A DNA stretch of 64,000 bases from Plutella xylostella. Lineage: Eukaryota > Arthropoda > Insecta > Lepidoptera > Plutellidae. This document shows, in pieces, positions 11,848-23,824 of the stretch (the stretch's first letter is position 1; each line of letters begins with the position of its first letter). Below the pieces are notes generated by a model. It did no database searches and had not been told where the DNA came from. It saw only the letters and a program-made list of their open reading frames with translations. The position numbers and the translations under genes are program-made. The stretch is taken from contig NC_063999.1 in NCBI RefSeq assembly GCF_932276165.1, positions 2,358,501 to 2,422,500 on the forward strand, in the 5' to 3' direction.

Positions 11848-12162
11848 TACACTCACGGGCAAAGAAACAGGTCCACTTATAAAATGCAGACACCAAAAGG
11901 CATCAATTTTTTAAATCATGAAATTTGCGTAAAATATTTACGTGTTTAGTTGGTAATATTCTGATACGCCGATAAATGTACTTAAATATTGCAGAAGGCG
12001 TCATTAAGTTAGTTTTATCAGTTTAAGAGTAATTTGGTTAATAAAAATAGATTTAAAAAAAAATATTAATTTGGTGATTTCCTGAATGGAACTTTTTCAT
12101 TGCCTGTGAGCATAGACTTAGAATATATGTACTAGTATACTAAGTCTATGCCTGTGAGTGTA
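11848..12162. mobile_element. MITE, family A copy 2, with a 40-bp insertion
   Basis: Same ends as the copies at 4283, 14409 and 15425 (TACACTCACGGGCAA...; ...GCCTGTGAGTGTA). The right terminus is split by bases 12111-12150, a 40-bp palindromic insertion flanked by an 8-bp direct repeat CCTGTGAG. Confidence 0.75.
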
Positions 12163-13070
12163 TAATTATTTATTGATGGGTGATTGGTGATTCTCTCCCG
12201 CTCGTGACACAGATTACTAAATAGCTCGAGTTGAGAGGAAGATGACCTGACACGACAGCCCAATCACTTCCGATTCCGATGGATGAAAAATTCTTTTGAC
12301 ACCAACCATTTCACATTATTCGCCATAAATATTGCATATTGCATTAAATATTCAGAGCCTCTAGTATAGGTTTTGAAATTTACGAAACGAATAAAGATTA
12401 CGTTACCTCCTGTCATCATACAATATCTGTCAAAAGTTTAATGATAAATGCGACACCTTGTATGCGAGAAAACGTGAACTTTTATAGTTTTCGACAAACT
12501 ATCAAACGTACCTACTACACGTACATGGATCAAAATTTGAATTTAGATCAGATGGATCATTGTGTCATATTACACACAAATGGACATAATTTAGTAAGTA
12601 CTAAATAATTTCCCACGAAGATGTCAGAAACATTAATTAAAACGCGAAGCTCGCGCTATTTTATAGTGAACACTAAAAGCCTCGAAATTAAAACATTTTT
12701 TCTGCGAAACTTAACTAGGAAATTCATTTGAGCTATTAAAACGTTTTTTAACGGACCCTCTCGTTGGTTGGTGCTAAATGGAGAATGACTAGTTTGCTTC
12801 GTTTTCACACAGTAACACACTGTGTATGAAATAAGATGAATGATACCGTCCGAAGAATTTTTGTAACCTTCGTTTTTTCTAGCTATCATCTTCTTCAGAT
12901 AACACACCTGCTCTAACTGAAAATAGGTTTTTGAAGAAACTTCTAGTGGATATTATGCATGTTTGTGACTTATATTATGTTTTTATGAATAAATGACCTG
13001 AATAAAAATAAAAATAGGCCTCGCAAATAAACTTTGCTTAGCTCCGTTAGTTACCAAGTTTTTGATACCG
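12163..13070. other. intergenic with repeat fragments
   Basis: The segment 12425-12525 matches repeats at 26.50-26.63 kb and (inverted) 1.44-1.53 kb (AGTATGCGAGAAAAC-type core). Otherwise nothing recognisable. Confidence 0.45.
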
Positions 13071-13073
13071 CCC

Positions 13074-13175
13074 GCCTTCCGGTTGTAAATAACTCACTGT
13101 CGAAGGACCGGGTTCAATTCACGGCCGGGCAGATATTTTAAAGAGTTAGTAGTAAAAGAGTTACATTTTTGTCTT
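13074..13175. mobile_element. tRNA-like SINE fragment
   Basis: Holds a box-B-like GGGTTCAATTC followed by CACGGCCGGGCAGATATTTT, a pattern shared with the minus-strand SINE at 61811-61972 (CCCGGCTGGGGCAGATATTT). Head is degraded. Confidence 0.45.
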
Positions 13176-13809
13176 GTATGATATGCATCCAACCCGCTTA
13201 CCAAGCGTGGTTGTTGGCAATAACGCTCCAGTCTTGCACCGCACATAATATAATAAATTTTACTCAACAAAGATGGCACACGCAGTCAAATCAAAATATT
13301 TGTTTCAACGTAGTTAAATACAGATTATATAAATAAATGTGTGGCAAATAATGCACACCTAATTATGATTATCACTGGTCGATGTCAGAGGGCACGAGCA
13401 AGTAATAATATTGTAAGATAAACAAGACACTAGGTAGCTGCTGCGGATACAAACATACACATACCTACAAGCTACAAGTGCTGACATCTGTAATACCCCC
13501 TAAGCGTGGAGGATATCAGGTGGAGTTACATAATTATGATTAATATTGTAATTATGGTGGGCTGTTCTATCAACTATTATAAGTATATGGAACTTTCATT
13601 ACTTAAAAAATATTGTAAGTAGGTACCTGTACATTCCTCAAACACCTAGGTTTTGTGTTGTACCCAAAGTGTGCACAATCCCTAGAATTGATACATTTCC
13701 TGTTTAACAGATATAATTTTTTCTATACTCTACACCGGTTCAAATGTCTCAGTTTACTGTTCAGTTTTATGAGGTATGCCTGTTCGCCTTTCTCATTTTA
13801 TATTCCATA

Positions 13810-13935
13810 AAGAGTCACTCAAAGGTTGCCTGTAAGAGATCGCTTTTAGTGATATGGCCGCATATTGAGCTTACTCTTACTTTGTAATGTAATATAATAA
13901 AATATGTTGTGTCTGTTTTTTCCAATAAAGTCATA
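13810..13935 (+). mobile_element. LINE 3' UTR fragment
   Basis: GGTTGCCTGTAAGAGATCGC followed by TTTTAGTGATATGGCCGC and an A-rich end with AATAAAGTC; same family as 2185-2335. Confidence 0.6.
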
Positions 13936-14408
13936 GTTATTGTATTTTATTGTATAAGCGACTTCATACATGCCAACAGTATTATGTAAACAATAAAAAA
14001 TATCGAAACATAGTACATATTTATGGCGTACCAGTAAAAACGGATGTATGAATATGAACGGGCCGTAAGATTTTCAACGTCCGTAGAAACTAAGCTTTAT
14101 TTATTTTTCTGCTCGTGTTAAGTATAAATTACGTTGAAATGGTGCTCCTTGTGATTAAAACTGTAATCTTTCATCATTTAATTTTGTAGGAGTGTAACCT
14201 CACTACAGAGTGGTGTAAAAGATAGACACCGAACATTAGCAATTAACTATTCCTAAGCAGCCTCACTTGTCAAATCTGTCGTAACTTGTATGGATCTGAC
14301 AGATGTTTGCCAGGCAAGCGACGCTGCTTATGGTTCGGTAGGTACCTGGGCCTCCTCCAAGACTGGAGGATCATTGCCATAATCACCACACCACGCTTGG
14401 CAGGGTTA

Positions 14409-14646
14409 TACACTGCCGGGCAAGAAAAAGTTCCACTCACAAAATGCCGACAACAAACAACCCCAATTTATTCAAAGATTTAATTTAAAATTGGAACAAA
14501 ATATTACCGATTTTAGTCTGTTATCCTGATGCTCTGTTAAATGTACTTCAATGTTGCAGAAGACGGCATTAAGCTAGCCTTTTCCGTTTAAAAGTAGGTA
14601 ATTTGGTGCTTTTCTCAGTGGAACCTTTTCATTGCCCGTGAGTGTA
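14409..14646. mobile_element. MITE, family A copy 3
   Basis: TACACTGCCGGGCAAG at the left and CATTGCCCGTGAGTGTA at the right, with the shared internal GCAGAAGACGGCATTAAG. The flank at 14280-14340 (GTATGGATCTGACAGATG...) has a relative at 21795-21845. Confidence 0.75.
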
Positions 14647-15424
14647 GTATAGACTGAAGGTTTTTAATGTTTACTTTAACATAAATAATAGATCGAGTTA
14701 AAGGAAAGCAAAGTGCAGAGTTATATTGGTGTGGTAGTCATTAGACTCATTAGCGTTCCAGCATACCGTAATCGCAAGCGTGAACATGAAAGCGTATAGG
14801 GCTTAAAAACCACTGAACATCGAAATTGGATGTGCGCGTATAATGTGGTATTTATCCCACTGAGGGCAGAGGTTAATATAACCTAACCAACGTTAAAAAC
14901 CTCCAACATTCAACACTAAAAGTAGCATAGCTTTTGAACGGATAAACCGATTTTGATTAAATAGGGCTAAGAACCCTCGGGATAACATTATCTATATGAT
15001 CCAAAAAAAACTACTTAAGTATAGAATTTTATGTTATTTATTAGCGGTAATCGGAATCGGCTGAGTATATTTACGTACACATTTACTCTACTTCCTATTA
15101 CTGTAAGATATATTTTAGTTTTAGTAGTTTGTTATGTAACTAGTATAGCAAGGGTTTCATTACCCCATAATCCCGTCAGCTATGAAGTTACTATATAATA
15201 TTTATTTTATGTATTTAAGATAGGTACGATGATGGCAAATACCTATCTAGCACATTCCGTCCGTGACAGGCAAAGCTCTCTGAAGTTTCAGAAAAGTTGT
15301 GTAAAGTTTAAGTGACTTTAAAAGCTGCTGCTGCTTTTTATATCTATGTTACGTCTAGACTCTAGAGTAGAGCGACTTACCTAGATACCTAAAATCTAGG
15401 AAACATACAACAATTCAAACCACA
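14647..15424. other. no recognisable feature
   Basis: Intergenic DNA without recognisable genes. Not classified further. Confidence 0.45.
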
Positions 15425-16016
15425 TACACACACGAGCAATGAAATAGTTCCAGACAGTTCCAGTGACAATAACACCAAATTACTCCTAAACGGAAAAGCT
15501 ACCTTACTATCTCTGTCTGAAATATTGACGTAAGTATAATATTTAACACTTTTTAAAGCGCTTCATAATAATATATGTATTATAATATTATTAAATGATG
15601 TGTTCATAGGAGCGGTGGTAGCTCAGTCGGGTAAGCGCCCGCTTCTCACGCAAGAGATGCGGGTTCGAATCCCGGCGCTGACATGTACCAATGAGTTCTT
15701 TTTAAAAAGTACAATCTATACCATCGCTCTTACGGTGAAGGAAAACATCGTGAGGAAACCTGCATATCTAGATTTAGCACATCTGGATATGTGAACCCAC
15801 CAACCCGCAGTGGACCAGCGTGGTGGGAAATGGTCCAAGCTTAGGAAGGCAGTTTAGACTCTGGGGATATGCACAAAGGTTCCACTCGAGAGAGCCAGGT
15901 GCAGGTACTTACACCCCCACAGAGAATAGAATAGAATAGATGTGTTCATAATCAAATGTTTAAAAAAATTATGTCGGCATTTTGTAAGCTGAGCTTCTTC
16001 ATTGTTCGCGAGCGTA
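15425..16016. mobile_element. MITE, family A copy 4, interrupted by a SINE
   Basis: Left end TACACACACGAGCAATGAAA at 15425, right end CATTGTTCGCGAGCGTA ending at 16016. The intact tRNA-headed SINE at 15609-15938 sits inside it, so the SINE came later. Confidence 0.8.
15609..15938 (+). mobile_element. tRNA-derived SINE, full length
   Basis: Head with box A TAGCTCAGTCGGGTAAGC and box B GGGTTCGAATCCC, body through CCACCAACCCGCAGTGGACC, and tail AGAATAGAATAG. A perfect 12-bp target-site duplication GATGTGTTCATA flanks it (15597-15608 and 15939-15950). The element is a mobile SINE rather than a working tRNA gene: the similarity to its minus-strand sister at 2708-3045 extends over the whole 330 bases. 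Confidence 0.92.
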
Positions 16017-16039
16017 TTTCTTACACAAGCAATCATCAT

Positions 16040-16215
16040 CACTACTTATAAGGTTTGTAATCGTTCACTGCTGGATAACAACAACAATCAGTCCCATGCT
16101 TTCAGCATCCAGTCACTGCCGGCTCGACGGCTCTAAGGTCCGTGAAGCAAGCTGGAGGGCGTCCCACGCTACGCTTGCCTGTTCGTGGTCTCCACTCGAG
16201 AACTCGTTTGTTCTT
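16040..16215 (-). mobile_element. LINE 3' coding fragment
   Basis: Shares GAGGGCGTCCCACGCTACGC and TCACTGCTGGA with the pieces at 18300-18560 and 57280-57545. On the minus strand these encode degenerate versions of the LINE tail VGRP...W...ALG..YVQQW. Confidence 0.55.
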
Positions 16216-16600
16216 CGGTTAGTCTGCATATTAAGAAATGAGGAACAACAACTATAAAAGCTTAAAACTTTAAAAAGTCCAACTGAAACTTACTCAAACT
16301 TTTTGCATCTCCAACTCCACACAGCGAACTCAAAACACAAAACACTTCCTGGCTGGAACGACACAAAAACAAAATCCACTTCGAGATTCCAAATTCAAAT
16401 TTCCGGGGGAACAAACGGATCGAATGATTGCGGCACTTCACTTGTTTCTTCTGAATGCGTATTTACGAACTCACGAGCGTTGCTGGTGCGCTCCAGGGTA
16501 GGACTGGCGAGGTGGCGAGCGTAGAGGCGTAGAGACGGCCACGGGCGGCCGTTATCACGCGGGCGCCCGCCTAGATGCTATCGCCCTATGTCACCTTGAT
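16216..16600 (-). promoter_or_regulatory. GC-rich island, possible orphan first exon
   Basis: An isolated non-repetitive GC-rich block (densest at 16490-16580) in AT-rich surroundings. Read on the minus strand it contains a GCTCGTGAGTTC donor-like site at about 16470. It could be a promoter or 5' UTR exon of a minus-strand gene extending left, but I found no coding exon that it joins. Weak call. Confidence 0.2.
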
Positions 16601-18044
16601 AGCTGTCGTAAATATGTAGCTTATCTGTCAGCTATTAAGACTGTAGCTTTTTTTCTTAATTGGTGTTTTTTTTAAATATCGCTCTATCGAAGTAACTAAA
16701 GCGATGGACCTTTGACCGGATGGAAAATGGAAAAATAAACAGGATTATTAGGTAAGTACTTACATTATTCTCACATAAACCTCATAAGAAATGGTTATTT
16801 ATTGTAATGATTATAATTAAGTATAGGTAATAATATATTCTTAAAGTTAAGTATATTTTGCAGAGGTTTAAAATTGTTGTAGATAACTACCTAGGCACTT
16901 AGTTTAAGCTTTCCTCTGATATGTAGAAAGCTTCCAATCGAGAGTCAGATGCAGGTATTAACACCCGCACTAAGAATAGAATAAAATACTCACCTTCTAA
17001 TATAAGTATATAGAATACTCTTTATTTATACACCGAAGACCTAAGGATACATACTTACTTACATAATATTATAGATAAGTACAAAAAGTATAATAAATAT
17101 ACCATTTAAATGTAGGTAAGTATAAGTTATATTAATATAAATATAATATGGTCTGTAAATGATAACGTTAGATTAAGCAATTACACTAAATTGGTATTAG
17201 GTACATGGATCTCACAAGTTTTTACCGCTGCGCTGTGAGACTTGGTATTATACATACATAACTTATGTTTTTGATATTGATTCGTCTATATATGTAAACA
17301 ATACGCTAACTGACCTATAGGGGTATGTACCTATGTTTGCCACATGTACATACCGTTGGTAGCGTAGTTAGTTAGCAGATAAATAGACGGAATTTAATTC
17401 CATTTTCTCAATTCAACATCGTCATCTTATACTAAAAACTTCTTGAAAACTCTTCCCTGACCACTCGATAAATCTCTGGGGCGAGTAATTTGAGATGTTT
17501 TGTCCTCGACCAAATAGGCTCTCCAAACGAAATGAAAACCTTTTCAACTTTTGCTTCGGATTTCATTTCCTATTTATTATTTTTCAATACAGCAGCTCGA
17601 AAATCTCCTATTGTTACCTACGCAACCAATACTCTTCTTATAAAATACATAGCAATTAATATGGCAATTAATATTAAATTAAAATTATTTTATTTCAGAA
17701 AGTTGTGTAAAGTAGTCTGTAGTAGGAGTAGGCACTAAGTACTTACACAAGAATAAGTTGTGTAACTTGGATAAATTGGATCGATCGATGCTTCGCTTTC
17801 CTAAATAGTTTTTTTTTAAAACCCGTAATAATAGGGCTACCGGTAATAAACAAAGAGGATTAGTTTAGGTAGAGGTACTTTACCTTGTTTTAACTGAGTT
17901 AGGTATTGTGTGATTAACGTAACATGGCGGAAATCTTCAATCGGCTGATGGTTACCTTATTATAATTTCAATGTCATTTAAGTAACACGATACCTATACG
18001 GATTGATAGGAAGAATAGAAGTCAGAGTTCCTCATCAGCTATTA
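16601..18044. other. no recognisable feature
   Basis: AT-rich intergenic DNA. A SINE tail fragment (CTTCCAATCGAGAGTCAGAT...AGAATAGAAT) lies at 16928-16986. The open frame at 17490-17738 has no recognisable similarity and is probably chance. Confidence 0.45.
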
Positions 18045-18145
18045 AGGTTGACTGGTAGAAATTGCTTTTAGCATTAAGCTTACCTTTTGTAAATTTTGAT
18101 CCTATATTTGTGCTATAAAGAGATAAATAAAGAGCTGAAAATCTT
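18045..18145 (+). mobile_element. LINE 3' UTR fragment
   Basis: GGTTGACTGGTAGAAATTGC followed by TTTTAGCATTAAG and an A-rich end; degenerate member of the 2185 and 13810 family. Confidence 0.5.
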
Positions 18146-18299
18146 ATATTTGATGAATTTCATGAAACTTAGAACAAATTGTTTTTAATACTATGTAGTT
18201 AGGTAGGTGTACTTAGTAAAAAAATAAATGAAAATCAAATGAATATCAGTTCAGCCGTTTGAGAACTACACTACCGACAGATACGCAAAAACGTTAAAC

Positions 18300-18560
18300 T
18301 TATAACACCCCTCTCGTTACATTATCATCATCAGCCCGTTGTCTCCCACTGCTAGAAATATAACTCTCACAAGCAGCGCCACAATACTCTGTCCTCGGCC
18401 TTCCACATCCTGCCAATACCGGCCACTTGTCTGAGGTCTTCGGTCCACCAGGCCGGATGGTGCCCCACTCTACGCTTGCCTGGTCGTGGTCTCCACTCGA
18501 GACTTCGGTTGCCCTACCGGTCGGAAGGAAAACATCGTGAGGAATTCTGCACATCTTGAT
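18300..18560 (-). mobile_element. LINE ORF2 tail fragment
   Basis: Minus-strand sequence encodes a frameshifted LINE tail (RRVGHHPAWWTEDLRQVAG and further VLW...YF.QW), the counterpart of VGRPPARWTDDLRRVAG...VQQW. A SINE-like body piece (AGGAAAACATCGTGAGGAAT) is fused at its right end. Confidence 0.6.
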
Positions 18561-18730
18561 TCTAGAAATCTAGATGTATAGTTGTGTACCCGATACTCAT
18601 TTAAAAACGGCGATACGGCTCGTGATCTATCACTTGAGTACAAATGTAGTAGCGAAAAGTGAGTTACTTGCGAGTTACCTCTGACTACCCCTTCGGGGAT
18701 TACAGTCGTGAGCATGTAGCATGTATGTAG

Positions 18731-19005
18731 TTAGGCTATGCTATGGCTGCCCCACTGCCACTTCAGCTTGCAGATTTCAAGGCCTTTATCTTTGTAGCGT
18801 CGTGGGTCAGTAAGAAAAATGACACGGGAAAATTTGTCAACGTTATGTGCATGGGACTCTTCTTCTTCTAGTGCCTCTCCACTACTGAGGTTGACGGTCA
18901 GCTCTTCATACTCATCTTTATTCTTTGCCAAGCGCATCAGCTGTTCTACGCTGGCCCGTCCACACCTGGAGAAGTTGGTATCGATGACATGGAACTCTAC
19001 TTACG
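18731..19005 (-). mobile_element. LINE ORF2 internal fragment
   Basis: Minus-strand open frame: CGRASVEQLMRLAKNKDEYE, then an acidic stretch, then FLTDPRRYKDKG and ICKLKWQWGSH. The last motif matches the LINE post-RT region (IAKLKWQWAGH). The earlier part I do not recognise. Confidence 0.45.
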
Positions 19006-20619
19006 CTTAAATACTTAGGCATAGAAAATAAGAAGTTAAATGGTAGTGGTATTGTGGGTTCCTACAGATTCTTATTTTACCATGTCAAGTAGGTATTTTA
19101 GAACATATTCTTCATGCATAAAAGCGCATTTCTTGAAGGGTTACTCTAGCATAATGTTAATATCGACGGTGGAAAGGCAAAATGTATTATCCGCCACTTT
19201 TGGCGAATATGAGTTATATATACCGTTGGAATCGCCTGATTTTTCTCTTTCGAATGGTGCGGGTCTCGTTTCGATCTGAGCACTTTTTGGCGCTTAAGAC
19301 AACGGTGATTTTGGAAATCTTAGTACTTTTTTCTTGTATTAAGAGCCACTTTTTTATTCATTTGTATGTTCAAACATACTTGATCAAAACTAAAGTTATA
19401 TAAAACATTGTACCCTCACTAAAACAGTAAAACATTGTGACTTAATTCATTTTGAACTAATGTGAATTTGTATCATTAGTTACTTAAGCGACCTACCTGA
19501 TTGCGTAATTGATATAAAACAAAATGCCTTCTGGTCAAAAATAACATAAAATCACTTAATACATTTTACAATTTTGTAATTTGAAGCCATACTGGCACTT
19601 AAACCATTTTACCAGTCAGCCTTACTCGCGGCGTTTGGCGGTTAATACAACTTTACCTAAATCTGTTTAGTGGTACAATTGGCACTTAAGCAGCTTTTTG
19701 CGATTTGTAGATAATTGATATAAGTGATATAAAACAATTCAAAAGAATCGCAATGAAGCGGTCTATGGTGTTTAAGCTGTTATATCCAGAAGGATATTGT
19801 GTGAAAACGCCAATAATATAAATAGGACCGGTTGGAAAGGTGTCGCTTCAGCACCCCGCCGGGACGTTCATTGGGAGAGGACGTGCGTCTATGCGACAGT
19901 TGGCGCCGCGTGCGCAGCGTAATTACGTAGGTACAAACTCAGATTCGTTCGCCAGTATAAAACTGTAAATATTTTTTGATTATATCACCGATAACTACAT
20001 TAAATTATGATATCTATTATATTACTCTTTGCACAGGTTCTAAATAATAGTGTTGCTATAATTAATATTTATTGAGTTATAAATATGCACTTGGATCCTT
20101 TCGCCTAAATTGCTGTTTCTATGCAAGTAGGGAATTTTAACGTTTCTCTAAAAGGATTCAACCAAATATTTATTTTTTATAAAATATTTTTTCTATGACA
20201 ATATGGTTCTTAATGTAAAATATTTGTATTGTATTAACATGACATTACTTTTTATACAAAATAATAATTATATATCATAAATAAACTTATTCATAAATAT
20301 TTTATATCGAAATCTAGTCAGAAACAGGATTTCTTATCTATATAAAAATCTAACCGAAAATGTGTTCCCAAGCGCAAATCTCTGGATCAACTTAATCGAT
20401 TTTGATAATTGTTAGGTAATTATACGAAATAGAAGACCAGTGACCACGAGTACCACGACCTGTTTGTATCCCATAATTTTCAGAATAAAGTATTTCAACG
20501 AAAAGCAAACCTTATAGGAAAAAGTTGGACATGAATTAAATTAACTTTTCTCTAACTTCACTTCATCATCCTCCATCGCTAAAGAGTGCAATATCTGGTA
20601 TATTCCATCTATCCTGCTT
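19006..20619. other. intergenic; inverted partner of a repeat at 22.9 kb
   Basis: At 19160-19186 TATCGACGGTGGAAAGGCAA is the inverse of sequence at 22928-22955. A GC-rich patch at 19840-19930 stands alone. No genes recognised. Confidence 0.4.
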
Positions 20620-21720
20620 TTTATGCCACCGTAGGAAATCCATCGTTCCCTGGTACTTTGCCACTCTTCAGCGATCGTATGGTCCGTATCAATTCGTCTT
20701 ATTCGGGGGTTGGATATTTAAATTTCTGTCAAGATGCAGGATAGTCATAAATCTCATCACGAACCATTACGTCCCCACTCCTGGAGCACGGGTCTCCTTC
20801 CAATGAAGGAATGGTTTAGGCCTAGTCTACCACGTTGGCCTAGCGCGGGTTATTGGGCCCCAACACAAGCAATCTTGTGCTGAGAGAGTTTTCGGGTAAG
20901 TGGGCTACCCAACTGTCAGACGTTTTCAAGCCACCCGAAGGCCTCTGACTAGCCTGTAAGACCTGCCGATTTTATTAATCATAATGATTACGATTATGCA
21001 TCAAGATACAAGATGCTCCTGGTATATTTGCATCTGCATCCAACTCCCCAGGTGGTGGTTAGGATCATTAAAAACTTCGGCAATGTGGCCATACCATCTT
21101 GAAAGTCAATCTTTCATAGTAACAAGGAGATATCCTGGGTTTTGTTGCAATGTTCTTCAAGATGCTTTGTATAGATCCTTCATGTTTCCTATGGCAGCCG
21201 ATGAGACCATCGCTGGATATAGGGTTACCCCTAGCAGCGTTTGTCCTTTTATAAATTTTGTTTGATATTAAGTTCACAAAGAAAATACTCGTACGCAAGT
21301 GCTTCTTTAGAATGGTCGTCTAGTTCGACGTTAAGTCTTCCTTGATGGTTGATCATATCCCATGTTTCTTTAGACATCCATTCATTCTTTAAGTGTTCCT
21401 TGTGCCTTATTATTTCTTCGCAAATTTTTAACAACACGTCTTTGATGCCAGTTGTTGCCGATCTGGATACTAAGTTTTCTTCTAACTTGTGGGTCCTGCA
21501 GCTTATTTACACGACACCTTTGGCAGATCTTGTGGCCTGCTCCTAAACTCCCGCTATCTTCAAGCACATTTTTCCATCGACTAAGTGGTGATCACTATTG
21601 ACATCAGAAACCCTCTTATTCCTAACATCCAGAAGTGTCTCCATTTTCGACTAATCGTCGGTCGATTTGGTTCTCGGTCCGGCTGTCGGGTGAGACCCAA
21701 CTCACATTGTGATAGTCCTT
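20620..21720 (-). mobile_element. decayed LINE ORF2 (endonuclease-RT linker), interrupted
   Basis: Minus-strand pieces in several frames: VSWVSPDSRTENQIDRRL near 21700 (end of the endonuclease domain), GHKICQRCRVNKLQDPQVRR near 21510 and WMSKETWDMINHQGRLNVEL near 21340 (linker before the RT), and a degenerate piece resembling LKSGKVPGNDG near 20660 (RT start). A 5S-SINE tail (20745-20960) lies within it. Many stops: a fossil. Confidence 0.65.
20745..20960 (-). mobile_element. 5S-headed SINE, tail part only
   Basis: CACGAACCATTACGTCCCCA through GGGCCCCAACACAAGCAATC to CCCGAAGGCCTCTGACTAG matches the body and tail of the element at 4945-5330. The 5S-like head is missing. Confidence 0.65.
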
Positions 21721-21861
21721 TGGGGTTACCACCACTAAAACTTAGCCATTAACAATCCTAAAGCATCGTCGCTTGCTTATCAAATCTAGCGTATCTTGTA
21801 TGAATCTAACAGATAGTTTAAAGCGAGCGACGCTGCTTATGGATTGATAATTGCTTATGTG

Positions 21862-22168
21862 TCTTGCCCACACTAACATACGGTGCCGATACATGGACGC
21901 TGACCAAGGAAACTGTGCACCGAATCAGAGTTGCACAGAGAGCTATGGAGCGATCCATGTTAAGAATTTCGCTTACAGACCGTATTCCCAGCGTGGTAAA
22001 TCACCAAAAGACAAAAGTCTTCGACGTCGGTATGCAGGTCACGGAACTGAAATGGGAGTCGGCAGGAAACTTGGCTCGAAGGCAGGACGGAAGGTGGACA
22101 AAGGCGGTGACAGAATGGTGGCATAGAGACGGACGAAGAAATGTCGGTTGGATTATGATTATTAATTA
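21862..22168 (+). mobile_element. LINE ORF2 C-terminal fragment
   Basis: Open frame with LTYGADTWTLTKETVHRIRV, then AQRAMERSMLRISL and ELKWESAGNLARRQDGRWTK. This is the RT end and tail of an insect LINE. Two frames overlap, suggesting a few small indels. Confidence 0.8.
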
Positions 22169-22355
22169 ATGAATAAGTAAACCTGCTGATCACTTGGATC
22201 TCAATCTCAAAGTGATTTCGCGGTGAACAATATGTTAATAAAGTTTATAATAAAATAATGCTTCGAGAAAAGGTACGGCCATGCCGCTTCTTTGCTCGAC
22301 TTGGTGAGATATTATGAATTTTTTGTTTTCAATCTAGCTGGCCCGCAGGTACCGC

Positions 22356-22430
22356 TTCTTACCCTACCCTACCCTACCCTACCCTACCCTACCCTACCCT
22401 ACCCTACCCTACCCTACCCTTCTTACCTTT
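22356..22430 (+). repeat. (ACCCT)n pentanucleotide microsatellite
   Basis: About thirteen uninterrupted ACCCT units, flanked by CGCAGGTACCGCTTCTT and TTCTTACCTTTTATACC. Its inverted counterpart (GTAGG/TAGGG) occurs at 48195-48240. It differs from the usual insect telomere repeat TTAGG. Confidence 0.9.
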
Positions 22431-23700
22431 TATACCTTCCCTGGACTTCCACAAATGTTTCTAGACCAAAATCGGTTCAACCGTTCTCGAGTTCTGAGGT
22501 CCAATTATAAGTTCATTTATTCTTTAAGTCATTCATCTTAGATATAAATTGCCTTAGTCTGGCGGTTAATTCATTCTTATGGAATGTTTAAAGTAACATA
22601 AATTATTATAAAACATTATCCTGGTGTGATGGTTAAATCTCCTTGGTGTTTAAATTGTTTTTACTTGTATTTAATTAAAATGTTAATGTCGTTTAAGCCA
22701 ATTTTACCTGACTGAGATTTCAGATGCCTATGTCTTATGTCCCTTATTTCAGTAAATAGAATATGTACATTCATTTTATATACAGAATAACATAGAAAAC
22801 TATTTCAATTTAACGTATTTTAATTTTCAAAGCCATAGCTAGAATAATTACAGAGATATGATTTTTTTTCGAAAATTTCAAACTGTAAATCGCTCTGGTG
22901 AACATTTTATGTCATGGCGCTTAAACCATTTTGCCTTTCCACCGTCGATATGCACTCTAGCTCTAGCTTTACACAAAACGAACAATTCATTCGTTCCATA
23001 CCTGTCATCCAATCAGTATTTAGAGAAACGTTTAGAAACAACGATATTCTCTCACATTATGTTTATAAGACCTGCTGGTCTATTTTCTATCTCGGGTGTC
23101 ATGGACTCGCGATTTCCAACCGTATAAATCTATGATGGGTTTCTGACCATCTTTTGGCATCGGCTATCTCGGTCATGATCACTGAACGAATAGTGGGTAT
23201 GAGATTTATCGATACACTAGAGGTTGCAAAATTTTTGTGAAAATATTCTGTGATTTGGTTAGCCGACTAAATGAAAACTTCATTTCACTTCAAACTACGA
23301 CTACTGTATTTATCAAATCTTTAATTTTCCGCATTATTTAGAAAAATGGCGATACTGGAAGCTATTGTCAAATGATTGTCAAAACAAACTACAAGGGACC
23401 ATCCAAAACAGAGATTGATTTTGGTGTGTGTTTTTTTATAATTACCTGAATCCTGTGTTTTAATTGTTCATTATATCTAAGGTAAGTACATAATTAACGT
23501 ATTACTATTAAAATTTTAAACTTAGTCATACACAGAACGAAATATGGGAAATTTTTACGAAGTCGTGAAAAATGAACATTTATTGTTCTTAATAAAAGCA
23601 TTGAGATCAATGATTTCTAGTACGATACGCTAGTAATATAAGTCGATGATTGAGATCTAACACTTGGTACTGGGAACTCAGTTATTAAAAGTAGATTGAT
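22431..23700. other. intergenic, no gene seen
   Basis: Contains the inverted partner (22928-22955) of the 19160 repeat. The open frames at 22858-23135 overlap in two frames and lack recognisable similarity. Confidence 0.4.
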
Positions 23701-23824
23701 CACTGAGCCATTAAATAATCTTCACATTTGTGCAGGTTGTGCTTGTTAGTAATATTTTTGTGGGGCAAATCATGTGCCAAGAAAAAAGATTGAATAGGAC
23801 ATTAATATTGTATTTTATTTCCAG

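Noticed and set aside
15612..15690. tRNA gene
   Set aside because: Good box A and box B, but it is the head of a 330-base SINE with a target-site duplication and a sister copy at 2708-3045.
18819..19010. Serine-rich protein gene on the plus strand
   Set aside because: It is the opposite strand of a LINE-like frame at 18731-19005.
22356..22430. Interstitial telomere repeat
   Set aside because: The unit is ACCCT/AGGGT, not the insect TTAGG.
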